Notes: generated by a model not told the origin, from the sequence alone. 64,000 bases of DNA from Lachnospiraceae bacterium (GCA_019422065.1 JAHZEA010000003.1:19823-83822), one strand, 5' to 3'; positions 1 through 8,164 are shown, counted from the stretch's first letter. Translations and numbers: made by a program.

Positions 1-869
1 TAATAGAAGCTTTGGCAGAATATTATAAAGTTAGTCCGGAACAGGTTTTTGCCGGCAACGGAAGCGATGATGTTCTGGCTCTTTGCTTTATGGCATTTTT
101 TAACTCCCATAAGCCTATACTTTTCCCGGATATTACATATTCTTTTTATCCTGTTTGGTGCAGACTTTTTAATATTCCTTATGAAAATCCGGCTATTGAT
201 GATAATTTCAAAATCAACCCACAGGATTATTACAAAGAAAACGGCGGTGTTATACTGCCTAACCCAAACGCGCCTACAGGTATAAGCGAAGGAAAAGAAT
301 TTATAACAGATATACTTGAGCATAACAAAGACTGTATTGTTATTATAGACGAAGCCTATGTTGATTTTGGCGGCTACAGCTGTGTTGAGCTTATTAATAA
401 ATACGACAACCTTGTTGTTGTGCAGACATTCTCCAAATCCCGTTCTTTAGCCGGTATGAGAATAGGCACAGCAGTAGCAAACAAAGAGCTAATAAGCGAG
501 TTAAATGCCATTAAAAACTGCTATAACTCTTATACTCTTGATTCAGTGGCTATTGCCTGCGGAGCGGCTGCTGTTAAAGATGACGAATATTTCAGAAGCG
601 TGCTTTCCAAAATTATGGCAACAAGAGACCGTATTTTAGAAGAATTTAAAGAGCTTGGCTTTACAGTTTATCCGTCACACTCAAACTTTATATTTGTTAC
701 AAAAGAAGATGTTTCGGCAAAAGAGCTTTTTGAGTATTTAAAAGCCAACAATATATTTATAAGGTACTTTAATTTACCAAGAATAAACAATCATTTACGT
801 ATAACCATAGGCACTGACGAGCAGATGGACACACTTATGGAATATGTAAAAAAATACTTAAATAAATAA
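1..869 (+). CDS. hisC: Histidinol-phosphate aminotransferase, 5' end outside window
   Basis: Fold-type I PLP aminotransferase of the HisC family, which converts imidazole-acetol phosphate plus glutamate to histidinol phosphate. The open frame continues upstream of the first TTG at position 12 without a stop, so the gene is cut by the window edge; about 70 N-terminal residues are probably missing. Visible are the GNGSDD stretch, PNPNAPTG (cofactor loop), IIDEAYVDF (Asp and Tyr contacting PLP) and FSKSRSLAGMRIG, whose Lys is the Schiff-base residue, then the C-terminal Arg region near LRITIG. A threonine-phosphate decarboxylase (CobD) would look similar, but the motif wording favours HisC. A terminator follows directly, so it is the last gene of its unit. 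Confidence 0.85.
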   Translation, partial: IEALAEYYKVSPEQVFAGNGSDDVLALCFMAFFNSHKPILFPDITYSFYPVWCRLFNIPYENPAIDDNFKINPQDYYKENGGVILPNPNAPTGISEGKEFITDILEHNKDCIVIIDEAYVDFGGYSCVELINKYDNLVVVQTFSKSRSLAGMRIGTAVANKELISELNAIKNCYNSYTLDSVAIACGAAAVKDDEYFRSVLSKIMATRDRILEEFKELGFTVYPSHSNFIFVTKEDVSAKELFEYLKANNIFIRYFNLPRINNHLRITIGTDEQMDTLMEYVKKYLNK

Positions 870-880
870 ACCAAACAAAA

Positions 881-912
881 AGACTCATGGGTTAACTCAA
901 TGAGTCTTTTTT
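881..912 (+). terminator. Terminator after hisC
   Basis: AGACTCAT pairs with ATGAGTCT across an 11-base loop and is followed by a run of six T. Confidence 0.85.
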
Positions 913-940
913 AACCCAATATTTCAGAAAGGACAGTAAA

Positions 941-1615
941 ATGGAAAATAACAACACTTTTAATATAGAATGTTTTATGAGAGATTTTATATCTGCCGTA
1001 AAAAATACTTTTAAAAGCAGAATAGTGTTTATAGGCCTTCAGGGCAGCAGAGCCAGAAACGAAGAAACACAAAACAGCGATATAGACACAGTAGTAATAC
1101 TTGATAAACTTTCATTTGATGATTTAATACTTTATAAAACAGCAATTAAAAACTTACCCCAACGAGATAAAATTTGCGGCTTTATATCCGGCAGAAAAGA
1201 GCTAATAAACTGGGAAAAAAGCGAATTATTCCAATTTTATAACGATACTGTGCCTTATATTGGGAATTTAGATTTTATAAAAGAGCTTATAACACTTGAT
1301 GATATAAAACATTCCATAAAAACAGGTGTCTGCGGTATTTATCATGCTTGCTGCCACAACACACTGCACGAAAACAGCAGTGATATTTTGAAAGAACTTT
1401 TAAAATCAGCTGTAATTACAATTCAGGCCATAGTATTTTTAAGAAGCGGAAAATATATAAAAAGTAAAACTGAACTGCTCTCTTATTCAACAGACATAGA
1501 AAAAGAAATAATAAACTTTTACTTAATAAGCAGAAGCGCAGAAGAAAAAGCTCTTGATTTAAACACCGTTTCAAAAGCATTATTTGATTTTTCCAATAAT
1601 TTATTAAATATTTAA
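941..1615 (+). CDS. Nucleotidyltransferase-domain protein
   Basis: 224 residues. The N-terminal half carries the polymerase-beta-type nucleotidyltransferase signature GSRARNEETQNSDID at about residues 35-49, with the two acidic metal ligands in SDID and a later strand TVVIL. This is the pattern of MNT/aminoglycoside adenylyltransferase-like proteins. The C-terminal half is helical, as in proteins that fuse the domain to a HEPN-like or four-helix region, but I cannot assign a substrate. It has a good AGAAAGGA ribosome site and stands alone between a terminator and a convergent operon. It could be a stand-alone adenylyltransferase or a relic of a toxin-antitoxin-like pair; no partner gene is visible next to it. 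Confidence 0.65.
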   Translation: MENNNTFNIECFMRDFISAVKNTFKSRIVFIGLQGSRARNEETQNSDIDTVVILDKLSFDDLILYKTAIKNLPQRDKICGFISGRKELINWEKSELFQFYNDTVPYIGNLDFIKELITLDDIKHSIKTGVCGIYHACCHNTLHENSSDILKELLKSAVITIQAIVFLRSGKYIKSKTELLSYSTDIEKEIINFYLISRSAEEKALDLNTVSKALFDFSNNLLNI

Positions 1616-1630
1616 TTATATAACTACAAA

Positions 1631-1662
1631 ACAAAAAAACCGGCGGAATAAATACCGCCGGT
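1631..1662 (-). terminator. Terminator of the rubredoxin/superoxide reductase operon
   Basis: Perfect 8-bp stem ACCGGCGG/CCGCCGGT with an 8-base loop. The T-rich flank lies on the minus-strand side, so it serves the gene ending at 1677. Confidence 0.85.
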
Positions 1663-1676
1663 AAAAATAGTTTTAA

Positions 1677-2060
1677 TTAAGCCTCTGTTTTCCAAAGACC
1701 ATGAAGGTTACAGTACTCATAAGCAGCTACAACCTTTTCGCCTTCTGCTACATAAAATACAGCTTCAGGTTTTTCGTTTGGAATAAGGGATTTTTTATAC
1801 ATAGCTTTGTCTGTTTCAAGCCAGATATTTGTTATATAGTGTGTATCAATCATAGGATGCTCAACTGTACTTACAGTAACTGTTACTTTCTGTCCATCAG
1901 CATTAATAACAGGCATATGCTTTTCAACAGCTGCCTCAGTTGAGTTTGCTTTGATTTCAGTCATTTTCTGGCCGCAGCACATTACAGGTACTGCTGTGTC
2001 GTTAACAACTTCTACTATTTTTTTGCAATGCTCACAGTATAATAACTTTAACTCTTTCAT
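1677..2060 (-). CDS. dfx: Desulfoferrodoxin (superoxide reductase, 2Fe type)
   Basis: 127 residues, the usual size. It reduces superoxide to hydrogen peroxide in the cytoplasm, using electrons from rubredoxin. The N-terminal desulforedoxin-like domain has the Fe(Cys)4 ligands in YCEHC and MCCG (center I). The catalytic center II ligands are visible: Glu-Lys-His in EKHMPVI, His in EHPMIDTHYI and Cys/His in YCNLHG near the C-terminus. It starts behind a perfect GGAGGT 24 bases downstream of the rubredoxin gene, so the donor and the reductase are made together. This is a typical oxygen-protection operon of strict anaerobes. Confidence 0.95.
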   Translation of the reverse strand: MKELKLLYCEHCKKIVEVVNDTAVPVMCCGQKMTEIKANSTEAAVEKHMPVINADGQKVTVTVSTVEHPMIDTHYITNIWLETDKAMYKKSLIPNEKPEAVFYVAEGEKVVAAYEYCNLHGLWKTEA

Positions 2061-2084
2061 ATCAGTTGACCTCCGTATTGATAA

Positions 2085-2246
2085 TTATTCTTCTACTTTA
2101 AACATATCCTTGCCTACGCCGCAGATTGGGCATACCCAAGAATCTGGAAGTTCTTCAAAAGGTGTACCAGGAGCTATACCGTTATCTGGGTCGCCAACAG
2201 CTGGGTCATAAACATATCCACAAGGGTCACATACATATTTTTTCAT
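2085..2246 (-). CDS. Rubredoxin
   Basis: A 53-residue protein, read from ATG at 2246 behind AGGAGGAA. It begins MKKYVCDPCGYVYDP and ends with VCPICGVGKDMFKVEE, so the two CxxCG knuckles that hold a single Fe(Cys)4 site are both present, together with the conserved aromatic core (Tyr4, Tyr11, Tyr13, Phe30, Trp37). It transfers one electron, here almost certainly to the desulfoferrodoxin encoded 24 bases downstream. It is divergent from a Crp/Fnr-family regulator, which may control it. Confidence 0.95.
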   Translation of the reverse strand: MKKYVCDPCGYVYDPAVGDPDNGIAPGTPFEELPDSWVCPICGVGKDMFKVEE

Positions 2247-2295
2247 TTTATATTCCTCCTAAAAATAAATTGTTGTTTATTTAACTTCTTGCTTA

Positions 2296-2338
2296 ATTAT
2301 ATATTCAAAGCTTGAATAATTCTGTTGCATAAGCAACA
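2296..2338 (-). promoter_or_regulatory. Rubredoxin promoter with candidate Crp/Fnr site
   Basis: On the minus strand a TATAAT -10 (2296-2301) has no recognisable -35, but the inverted repeat TGTTGCATAAGCAACA (2323-2338) lies where a class II Crp/Fnr activator binds, centred about 42 bases upstream of the expected start. A second inverted repeat, ATTCAAAGCTTGAAT (2303-2317), lies in the spacer. The regulator gene starts 70 bases away on the other strand. Confidence 0.5.
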
Positions 2339-2407
2339 ATTTGTAATTAAAATATAAATTAAGCATAATTATTTTCAAACTAAAAATAAGAAAGGAGCTA
2401 AATTTTT

Positions 2408-3070
2408 ATGGTTAATACAGTAAGTTGTTCTCATATGTTTTCCGGCATTTCGCAAGAAAGCTATAGCCGAATGATGACATGTTTTAAATCTTCGCCTAAA
2501 AAGTATGCAGCCGGTGAAACAATATGTTTTTACGAGCCTAAAAAGAGAACAGTAGGCATTATAGAAAAAGGCCGTGCCGTTGTTGTTAAAACTTTCTACA
2601 GCGGTTCACAGACAATACTTGAACAGCTTTCAGACGGCAGCATATTTGGCGAAGTTTTTTATTTTCATGCCAATACCGACGGCATATCAGTTATAGCTGC
2701 CAGTGAATGTACTGTTAGATTTATAGACTATGAGCACATTATGACAAGCTGCCACAACGCCTGCGAGCACCACTCACAGCTTATACAAAACCTTTTTTCA
2801 ATTATATCATGTAAGGCTGCTGAATTAAGTGAGCATATAGACGTTTTAAGCCACAGGACAATTAGAGAAAAGCTTATGGCGTATTTCCAGATACAAAGCT
2901 CAAAAAACAACAGTGCAAAGTTTAAACTGCCTTTTTCGCTTTCAGCACTGGCTGACTATATTTCAGTTGACCGCAGTGCTATGATGCGAGAAATTAAGAA
3001 AATTAAGGAAGAAGGCTATATTGATATATCTCAAAAAGAAGTTACACTTTTAAAAGAATACATACAGTAA
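2408..3070 (+). CDS. Crp/Fnr-family transcriptional regulator, Cys-rich
   Basis: 220 residues. Residues about 15-120 form the cyclic-nucleotide-type beta-roll (AAGETICFYEPKKR, DGSIFGEVFYF), followed by the long dimer helix and a winged HTH near the C-terminus (SLSALADYISVDRSAMMREIKKIKEEGYI). It carries at least seven cysteines, including C7 and a CxxxC pair in SCHNACEHH, so it may bind an Fe-S cluster or sense redox as FNR does, but the spacing is not that of enterobacterial FNR. Because it is divergent from the rubredoxin/superoxide reductase operon, with a palindrome in between, control of that operon is the likely role. The start follows AAAGGAG. Confidence 0.85.
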   Translation: MVNTVSCSHMFSGISQESYSRMMTCFKSSPKKYAAGETICFYEPKKRTVGIIEKGRAVVVKTFYSGSQTILEQLSDGSIFGEVFYFHANTDGISVIAASECTVRFIDYEHIMTSCHNACEHHSQLIQNLFSIISCKAAELSEHIDVLSHRTIREKLMAYFQIQSSKNNSAKFKLPFSLSALADYISVDRSAMMREIKKIKEEGYIDISQKEVTLLKEYIQ

Positions 3071-3100
3071 TATTTCCCTTAATTATAATATTATGCATTT

Positions 3101-3130
3101 AGGCCGCTTAATAAACAAGCGGCCTTTTTA
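3101..3130 (+). terminator. Terminator after the Crp/Fnr gene
   Basis: AGGCCGCTT/AAGCGGCCT stem, 7-base loop, then five T. Confidence 0.85.
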
Positions 3131-4522
3131 TTAATCACACAATTTTCTGCCCATAAGAACACCCATAACTGACGCCATCATAAGGCCGCGAGTCCATCCG
3201 CTGGAGTCTCCTAAACAATGCAGATTTTGGATATTGGTATTTAAGGAGCTGTCCATTTTAACTTTATTGCTGTAAAATTTAAGCTCCGGTGAGTAAAGCA
3301 GTGTTTCCGTTGCGGCAAATCCCGGTACAACATGGTCTACAGCCTGTATAAAATTAATTATATTTATCATAGCTCTATAAGGCATTGCCGCTGTTATATC
3401 ACCTGCTACAGCGTCTTTAAGCGTAGGTTTTACATTAGAATAAGCCAATTCTTTTTCCCATGTTCTCTTTCCGTCTAATATATCACCGTATCTTTGTACC
3501 AATATGTGCCCGTCACCAAGCATGTTTGTAAGCTCGCCTACTTTGCGTGCATACTCTATAGGCTGATTAAAAGGCTCTGTAAAATTATGTGAACACAATA
3601 TAGCCAAATTAGTATTTTCCGATTTAAACTCTTTGTAAGAATGACCGTTTACAACAGCCAAATCATTATCGTAATTTTCTTGGCTTACAAAACCACCCGG
3701 GTTTTGACAGAATGTTCTTACTTTATTTTTAAACGGCTTAGGATAGCCTATAAGTTTGGACTCGTAAAGAACATTATTTACTTCTTCCATTATTTCGTTT
3801 CTAACTTCTACCCTAACACCTATATCAACTGTTCCGGGTTTATGGGCTATATCGTATTTAGCACATATTTTCTCAAGCCAGTCAGCGCCGCGTCTGCCGG
3901 TAGCTATTATAGTTTTTTTAGCTTTAATTTCTTCTTGGCAAGAATGGTCATTTTTTTCAATAATAATGCCTTCGCAAACTGAACCATTAAGTATTATATC
4001 GTGACACTGATAACCAAAACGTATTTCAACACCGTTTTCAATAAGATATTTTTCTATTGATAAATATATCTCCTGCGCTTTTTCAGTACCCAAATGACGT
4101 ATAGGACAATCCACAAGTTTAAGACCTGCCTGTATTGCTCTTTTCCTTATGTCTTTAACTTCGGCACTATGGCCTAAGCCCTCAATATGTTTATCTGCTC
4201 CAAATTCAATATAAATGCTGTCTGCATAATTTATAAGCTCCTGAGCAAATGAAGCACCTATTAAATCCGGAAGGTCACCGCCTACTTCATAGCTTAAAGA
4301 AAGCTTTCCGTCTGAAAAAGCACCCGCGCCTGAAAAACCTGTTGTAATATTGCACGGTTTACAATTTACACATTTATTTGTTATATTTTTAGGGCACTTT
4401 CTGTTTTCAACCGGCTTGCCCTTTTCTATCATAAGAATACTTTTTTTGCTTTTATTACGTATCAGCTCTAATGCTGTAAAAATCCCCGCCGGTCCGGCTC
4501 CCACTATTACTACATCGTACAT
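3131..4522 (-). CDS. FAD-dependent dehydrogenase, COG2509 type, under a purine riboswitch
   Basis: 463 residues. The N-terminal Rossmann motif VGAGPAGIFTALEL (residues 7-20) binds FAD; GFSGAGAFSDGKLSL and the C-terminal LGDSSGWTRGLMMASVMGVLMG are hallmarks of the uncharacterised COG2509 flavoprotein family. Several cysteines cluster near residues 43-57 (CPKNITNKCVNCKPC), a possible metal or cluster site. The substrate is unknown. The start is fixed by GGAGGG six bases upstream. Its own promoter and a guanine-type riboswitch with terminator precede it, so expression should fall when guanine or hypoxanthine is plentiful. That suggests a link to purine metabolism rather than to the dehydratase genes upstream. 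Confidence 0.8.
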   Translation of the reverse strand: MYDVVIVGAGPAGIFTALELIRNKSKKSILMIEKGKPVENRKCPKNITNKCVNCKPCNITTGFSGAGAFSDGKLSLSYEVGGDLPDLIGASFAQELINYADSIYIEFGADKHIEGLGHSAEVKDIRKRAIQAGLKLVDCPIRHLGTEKAQEIYLSIEKYLIENGVEIRFGYQCHDIILNGSVCEGIIIEKNDHSCQEEIKAKKTIIATGRRGADWLEKICAKYDIAHKPGTVDIGVRVEVRNEIMEEVNNVLYESKLIGYPKPFKNKVRTFCQNPGGFVSQENYDNDLAVVNGHSYKEFKSENTNLAILCSHNFTEPFNQPIEYARKVGELTNMLGDGHILVQRYGDILDGKRTWEKELAYSNVKPTLKDAVAGDITAAMPYRAMINIINFIQAVDHVVPGFAATETLLYSPELKFYSNKVKMDSSLNTNIQNLHCLGDSSGWTRGLMMASVMGVLMGRKLCD

Positions 4523-4552
4523 ACATATCCCTCCAAAAACAGTTTAATAAAC

Positions 4553-4594
4553 AAAAAAACCAACAGCCCGCTTTTTGATATAAGCAGCCTGCTG
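4553..4594 (-). terminator. Riboswitch expression platform (terminator)
   Basis: CAGCAGGCTGC pairs with GCGGGCTGTTG (ten pairs, one G-G mismatch), 12-base loop, then seven T in the RNA sense. It starts four bases after the 3' strand of aptamer helix P1, the usual arrangement for a transcription-terminating OFF switch. Confidence 0.75.
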
Positions 4595-4597
4595 CGG

Positions 4598-4667
4598 CAA
4601 ACTTATAGTCAACTGATACGGCAGTTGGTAGAAACATTCAACCATTACTTGAATTTATATATGTTTG
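4598..4667 (-). ncRNA. Purine riboswitch aptamer, guanine class
   Basis: On the minus strand: P1 CAAAC/GTTTG; J1/2 with the TATAA element; P2 ATTCAA/TTGAAT closed by the 7-base loop GTAATGG; the conserved joining segment GTTTCTACC; P3 AACTG/CAGTT closed by CCGTAT; then GACTATA. The C in GACTATA is at the specificity position (U in adenine aptamers), so guanine/hypoxanthine is expected. The GG of loop 2 and the CC of loop 3, which pair in the known fold, are kept, but loop 3 is six bases instead of the usual seven. Confidence 0.88.
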
Positions 4668-4678
4668 AGCCAATAAGA

Positions 4679-4707
4679 ATTGTATATTATATATATTATT
4701 ATGTCAA
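4679..4707 (-). promoter_or_regulatory. Promoter of the riboswitch leader
   Basis: TTGACA (4702-4707) and TACAAT (4679-4684) 17 bases apart, placing the RNA start a few bases before aptamer helix P1. Upstream of it (4708-4857) I see nothing. Confidence 0.8.
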
Positions 4708-4857
4708 TACAAAAAAATATACCTGAAATTTATTAAAAACTAACAAATTATATTTTCATTAACAGAATATTTGGGCAAGTAATACAGTTAAGATGTAAAT
4801 TACTATATTTATTTTAATTCCCCATAAAATCCACTTCAAGATTATACAGTATATAAG

Positions 4858-4890
4858 CAAAAAAGCGCGGGGTTTTACCCCCGCGCTTTA
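4858..4890 (-). terminator. Terminator of the hydroxyacyl-CoA dehydratase operon
   Basis: GCGCGGGG/CCCCGCGC stem flanked by A and T runs, with the T run on the minus-strand side. Confidence 0.9.
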
Positions 4891-4931
4891 ATAATTCAGT
4901 TTTTAGCTTTAAATTAAGCAGCTGAAACTAA

Positions 4932-6053
4932 TTACATCATTTCTACAAATGACTGAACTCTTGTTCTAATCTGCTCAAGTGACTCTGACTGCTGGTCAAT
5001 TTCAATCTTAAGGTTCTTAACGTTAGCTTTTTCAAAGTCCTCAAGTAAGATTGGGTAATCGTATTCTTCTGGGTCACAGAATTTCATCATGCATACGATA
5101 ACTGCGTCAGCACCATGCTCTTTAACAAGGTCAACAATGAATTTTCCTCTTGGCTTGTCACGGTCGATAGCAAGAGCACAAGCTGTAACGTTCTGCCACT
5201 GTTTAGCAAGTCTGTATAATGGGTCGTTGCCAGCTGGTACATCTGTACGGAACTGTCTTGACTCCTGAGCAAGGTCATCAGCTACAACTGCAATGCCGAA
5301 CTCCTCGAAAATGTTAAGAAGTTCGTCTGGCTCAGCCTGAATACCTGTAAGAACAACTTTTTTGCCCTTGAAAGGTACAACTGGCTGCTGCATAAGCTCG
5401 CAGATAAGCTCTCTAACCATCTTTGTATGCTCTGCTTTATCCATAAACTGTCTTGCTTTAATAACAGCGTGACGTTTAACAGGTGTAATAATCTGTGGAT
5501 ACATAGCTGCAACATCAGAGAATAATCTCATAACTGCGCGGTTTTCATTGTATACATCAATAGCTGCGTTAATAGCATCATCTGTAATTGTAACGCCTAA
5601 TATATTTTCAAGTTTTTCTTTAATGCATTTGTATTCTCCAACCATGTAAATGTTAGATGCTTCCATATCTCTGTTCTGAGAATGAGCGAACTGGATTACA
5701 GGTGATTTACCTTTCCATTTCTGGCCAAAGCATTTAAGTGTATCACAAGGTGAAGATATAATTACAGCAGCAAGGTCATCATATGTGCCGTTTAATTCAA
5801 GCTCCATGATTGACTGCATTATAGAACAAGCAAATGCAGGAAGGTTTGTAGTAGCTTTTAAAATCTGTTTCTTTGTAGCGCCCCAAATTCCTATTGGAAG
5901 ATAACCTGTAGCGTAAACGATTTCTTCAGGAGCATAAATAGGAAGGATACCTACAGCGCCCTTACCTGTTTTAGCCTTAAAATCCTCCATTGCTTTTCTT
6001 GGATTTTTAGAAATAGCATCCAACTGTGATAATATTGTATCTATTTTACTCAT
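4932..6053 (-). CDS. 2-hydroxyacyl-CoA dehydratase, small (beta) subunit
   Basis: 373 residues, the size of the 41-kDa beta subunit of lactoyl-CoA dehydratase. With the alpha subunit it removes water from an (R)-2-hydroxyacyl-CoA by a ketyl-radical mechanism. Cys residues that can ligate the [4Fe-4S] cluster are seen in SSPCDTLKCFGQ and, late in the chain, in IVCMMKFCDPEEYDYP; the HgdB/HadC-type fold is evident from the N-terminal GAVGILPIYAPEEIVYATGYLPI. It is last in activator-alpha-beta order, 26 bases after alpha. The substrate (lactoyl, 2-hydroxyisocaproyl, phenyllactyl or 2-hydroxyglutaryl) cannot be read directly; length and order favour a lactoyl-CoA-type enzyme. Confidence 0.85.
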   Translation of the reverse strand: MSKIDTILSQLDAISKNPRKAMEDFKAKTGKGAVGILPIYAPEEIVYATGYLPIGIWGATKKQILKATTNLPAFACSIMQSIMELELNGTYDDLAAVIISSPCDTLKCFGQKWKGKSPVIQFAHSQNRDMEASNIYMVGEYKCIKEKLENILGVTITDDAINAAIDVYNENRAVMRLFSDVAAMYPQIITPVKRHAVIKARQFMDKAEHTKMVRELICELMQQPVVPFKGKKVVLTGIQAEPDELLNIFEEFGIAVVADDLAQESRQFRTDVPAGNDPLYRLAKQWQNVTACALAIDRDKPRGKFIVDLVKEHGADAVIVCMMKFCDPEEYDYPILLEDFEKANVKNLKIEIDQQSESLEQIRTRVQSFVEMM

Positions 6054-6079
6054 TAATAACGCCTCCTCTAAATTTCAAA

Positions 6080-7363
6080 TCAAGCATTCTGATTTTCGGC
6101 ATTTGCCATGTTCTGCTCCATAACCTCTGAAAGAGCCTCAACTCTTGTATCAAACTGAGCTTCTGAGAAGTTACGAGGGTCAGTCTGGTCGCCGTCGAAA
6201 CTTGCAAAAGGAGTCTTTGTTCTTTCTCTTATCATCTCAGCCATTTCTACATTCATAACAGCCATGTTCTTGCAGCTTCTGTTGTTATGGTAAAGTATAC
6301 CTGTACATTTTGTGTTTTCCATAACGCCGCCAAGTACGTCAACACGTCTTTCAAGGCTTGTGTTATAGTAGCAGCCGATATAACCTGCAGCCATAGCTTT
6401 AAGGTCGCCCGGCTCATAATGGATTGACCATGCGCTTGGGTATGTTGAACCAACCATGTTTGTACCAAGTGCTTTAAGAGCTTTATATGTATGTGAAAGG
6501 TATGGCCATACAGCTATTCCTTCCCAAGCAATACGTGTTTTCTCTCCGCCTTTGAAAGCATCGATACCTGCGTCAGCTTTCTCCTGAAGTTCCTGAGCAA
6601 GTGTTGTAAATGTATCCTCTGAAGCATAGTCTGAACGAGCGCATACGATAAGAGCCATAAAGTTGAATATATCAAAACCATTAAGTGGTGAAGGAACAAC
6701 TGAAGCCATTCCCATAGCTTTGTCCCAAGCAGCTATTGAGCGCTGTGTCTGCTCCTGAACTTTAATAAAGTTCTCATAATCAAACGGTCTTCCGCAAAGG
6801 TCTTCAATCTGTTTGATAGCTCTCTTGAACTGAGCCTCAACATAATCGATTGAATGCTGAGGAATTGGCCACTGATGAACGTAAGGAACATCAATGATAA
6901 TATAAGGAACTTTAAGTGTTACTGCAAGGTTCTCATACCATTTAAGAAGAACTTCACAGATATTGTTGCACATAATGATAATATCAGGAAGCGGAATTCT
7001 TGGTATTTTAAGCTCATCAAGTTTTGCAAGAGCTTCCGGTGTTTTTCCTGTAACTTTTTCCTCAACAAGAAGATCCATATAAGCAAGGTTAATTCTTGAA
7101 TATGAACAGTTGTCCATTGTGTAGCCTTTTCTTTCTGCTAACTCAAGAATTTCAAGAGCACCGTGCTTTGCGCCAACAGCAGCAGCATGGTTTTCTGGGT
7201 AAACAATATGTATGCCCATAGCTCTGAAGAACTCTGATGGAGCTATTGAGCTAGACCAGCATACAAACTCACCTTTGTCATGAGCAGCCATTGCGTCATC
7301 ATAAAACTTCTGAGTATAATAGCCTAATTTTTGTTTTGCGTTCATACCTTCTGTTTCAGTCAT
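6080..7363 (-). CDS. 2-hydroxyacyl-CoA dehydratase, large (alpha) subunit
   Basis: 427 residues, the size of the 48-kDa alpha subunit of lactoyl-CoA dehydratase. The N-terminal motif GEFVCWSSSIAPSEFFRAMGI holds the first cluster-ligating Cys and the serine-rich loop of the active site; further Cys are in IIMCNNICEVL and NTKCTGILYHNNRSCKNM. It pairs with the beta subunit encoded downstream and receives an ATP-activated electron from the activator encoded 21 bases upstream. The start follows GAGGG. No CoA-transferase or enoyl-CoA reductase gene lies in the operon, so the substrate thioester must be made by enzymes encoded elsewhere. Confidence 0.87.
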   Translation of the reverse strand: MTETEGMNAKQKLGYYTQKFYDDAMAAHDKGEFVCWSSSIAPSEFFRAMGIHIVYPENHAAAVGAKHGALEILELAERKGYTMDNCSYSRINLAYMDLLVEEKVTGKTPEALAKLDELKIPRIPLPDIIIMCNNICEVLLKWYENLAVTLKVPYIIIDVPYVHQWPIPQHSIDYVEAQFKRAIKQIEDLCGRPFDYENFIKVQEQTQRSIAAWDKAMGMASVVPSPLNGFDIFNFMALIVCARSDYASEDTFTTLAQELQEKADAGIDAFKGGEKTRIAWEGIAVWPYLSHTYKALKALGTNMVGSTYPSAWSIHYEPGDLKAMAAGYIGCYYNTSLERRVDVLGGVMENTKCTGILYHNNRSCKNMAVMNVEMAEMIRERTKTPFASFDGDQTDPRNFSEAQFDTRVEALSEVMEQNMANAENQNA

Positions 7364-7384
7364 CTAAATCCCTCTTTCCTTTAA

Positions 7385-8164
7385 TTAATGCTTATTAGCT
7401 TCATCATAAGCGAACAAAGCAGCTCCGAGAGCGCCTGTAATCTGTGGGTTAGGAGCCACAATAACCGGTCTCCTTAACTCTCTGCTGATTGCACGGACAA
7501 CTCCGGCGTTTTGCGCAACTCCACCGCCCATAACTATATCGTCCTCAAGACCTGTCCTGTAGGCCAGACCACAGGCCTTGCTGGCAACTGATGCATGGAT
7601 ACCTGCAATAATATTCTCTTTAGGAACATTATTTGAAAGGTGTGATATTACTTCAGACTCAGCAAAAACAGTACATGTACTGCTTACATTAACAACCTCT
7701 GTAGCACGGCTGTCATACTCTGCCATTTGAGTAATATCTATTTCAAGTACTCTTGACATAACCTCAAGAAATCTACCTGTACCAGCAGCACATTTATCAT
7801 TCATAAAGAACTGGCTAACCATACCGTTGTTATCCAAACGTATAGCTTTAGCATCCTGTCCGCCGATATCAATAATTGTTCTTGCAGTAGGCACAAGGTG
7901 GAAAATACCTTTAGCATGGCAGCTGATTTCGCTAATCTGCTTATCAGCCTTTTCAAAAGCATATCTTCCATAGCCTGTGGCTACTATCTTTTTCATATCA
8001 TCAAGTGTAAGGTTGATTTTTCCTAAAGCTTCGTCAAGTGCTCTTGATGGACCTGATGATCCTGTACCAACCTGAAATACGCTGGAAGATACGATGTTCT
8101 TATCCCCATCAAGAATAACAACCTTAGATGAGGCAGACCCAACATCCAAACCTAACACATACAT
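7385..8164 (-). CDS. 2-hydroxyacyl-CoA dehydratase activator (ASKHA ATPase)
   Basis: 259 residues when started at the ATG at 8164, which follows AAGGAGGAAC; an in-frame ATG at 8203 adds 13 residues with no family match and no ribosome site. The N-terminus YVLGLDVGSASSKVVILD is the ASKHA phosphate-1 loop and DIGGQDAKAI is phosphate 2. The single bridging [4Fe-4S] cluster of the homodimer is held by Cys in NDKCAAGTGRFLEVM and in SSTCTVFAESEVISHLS. It injects one low-potential electron into the dehydratase at the cost of ATP. First gene of the operon, behind a clear promoter. Confidence 0.9.
   Translation of the reverse strand: MYVLGLDVGSASSKVVILDGDKNIVSSSVFQVGTGSSGPSRALDEALGKINLTLDDMKKIVATGYGRYAFEKADKQISEISCHAKGIFHLVPTARTIIDIGGQDAKAIRLDNNGMVSQFFMNDKCAAGTGRFLEVMSRVLEIDITQMAEYDSRATEVVNVSSTCTVFAESEVISHLSNNVPKENIIAGIHASVASKACGLAYRTGLEDDIVMGGGVAQNAGVVRAISRELRRPVIVAPNPQITGALGAALFAYDEANKH

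Noticed and set aside
4455..4637. 60-residue reading frame over the riboswitch on the minus strand
   Set aside because: It overlaps the aptamer, terminator and the start of the flavoprotein gene in another frame and has no family features.
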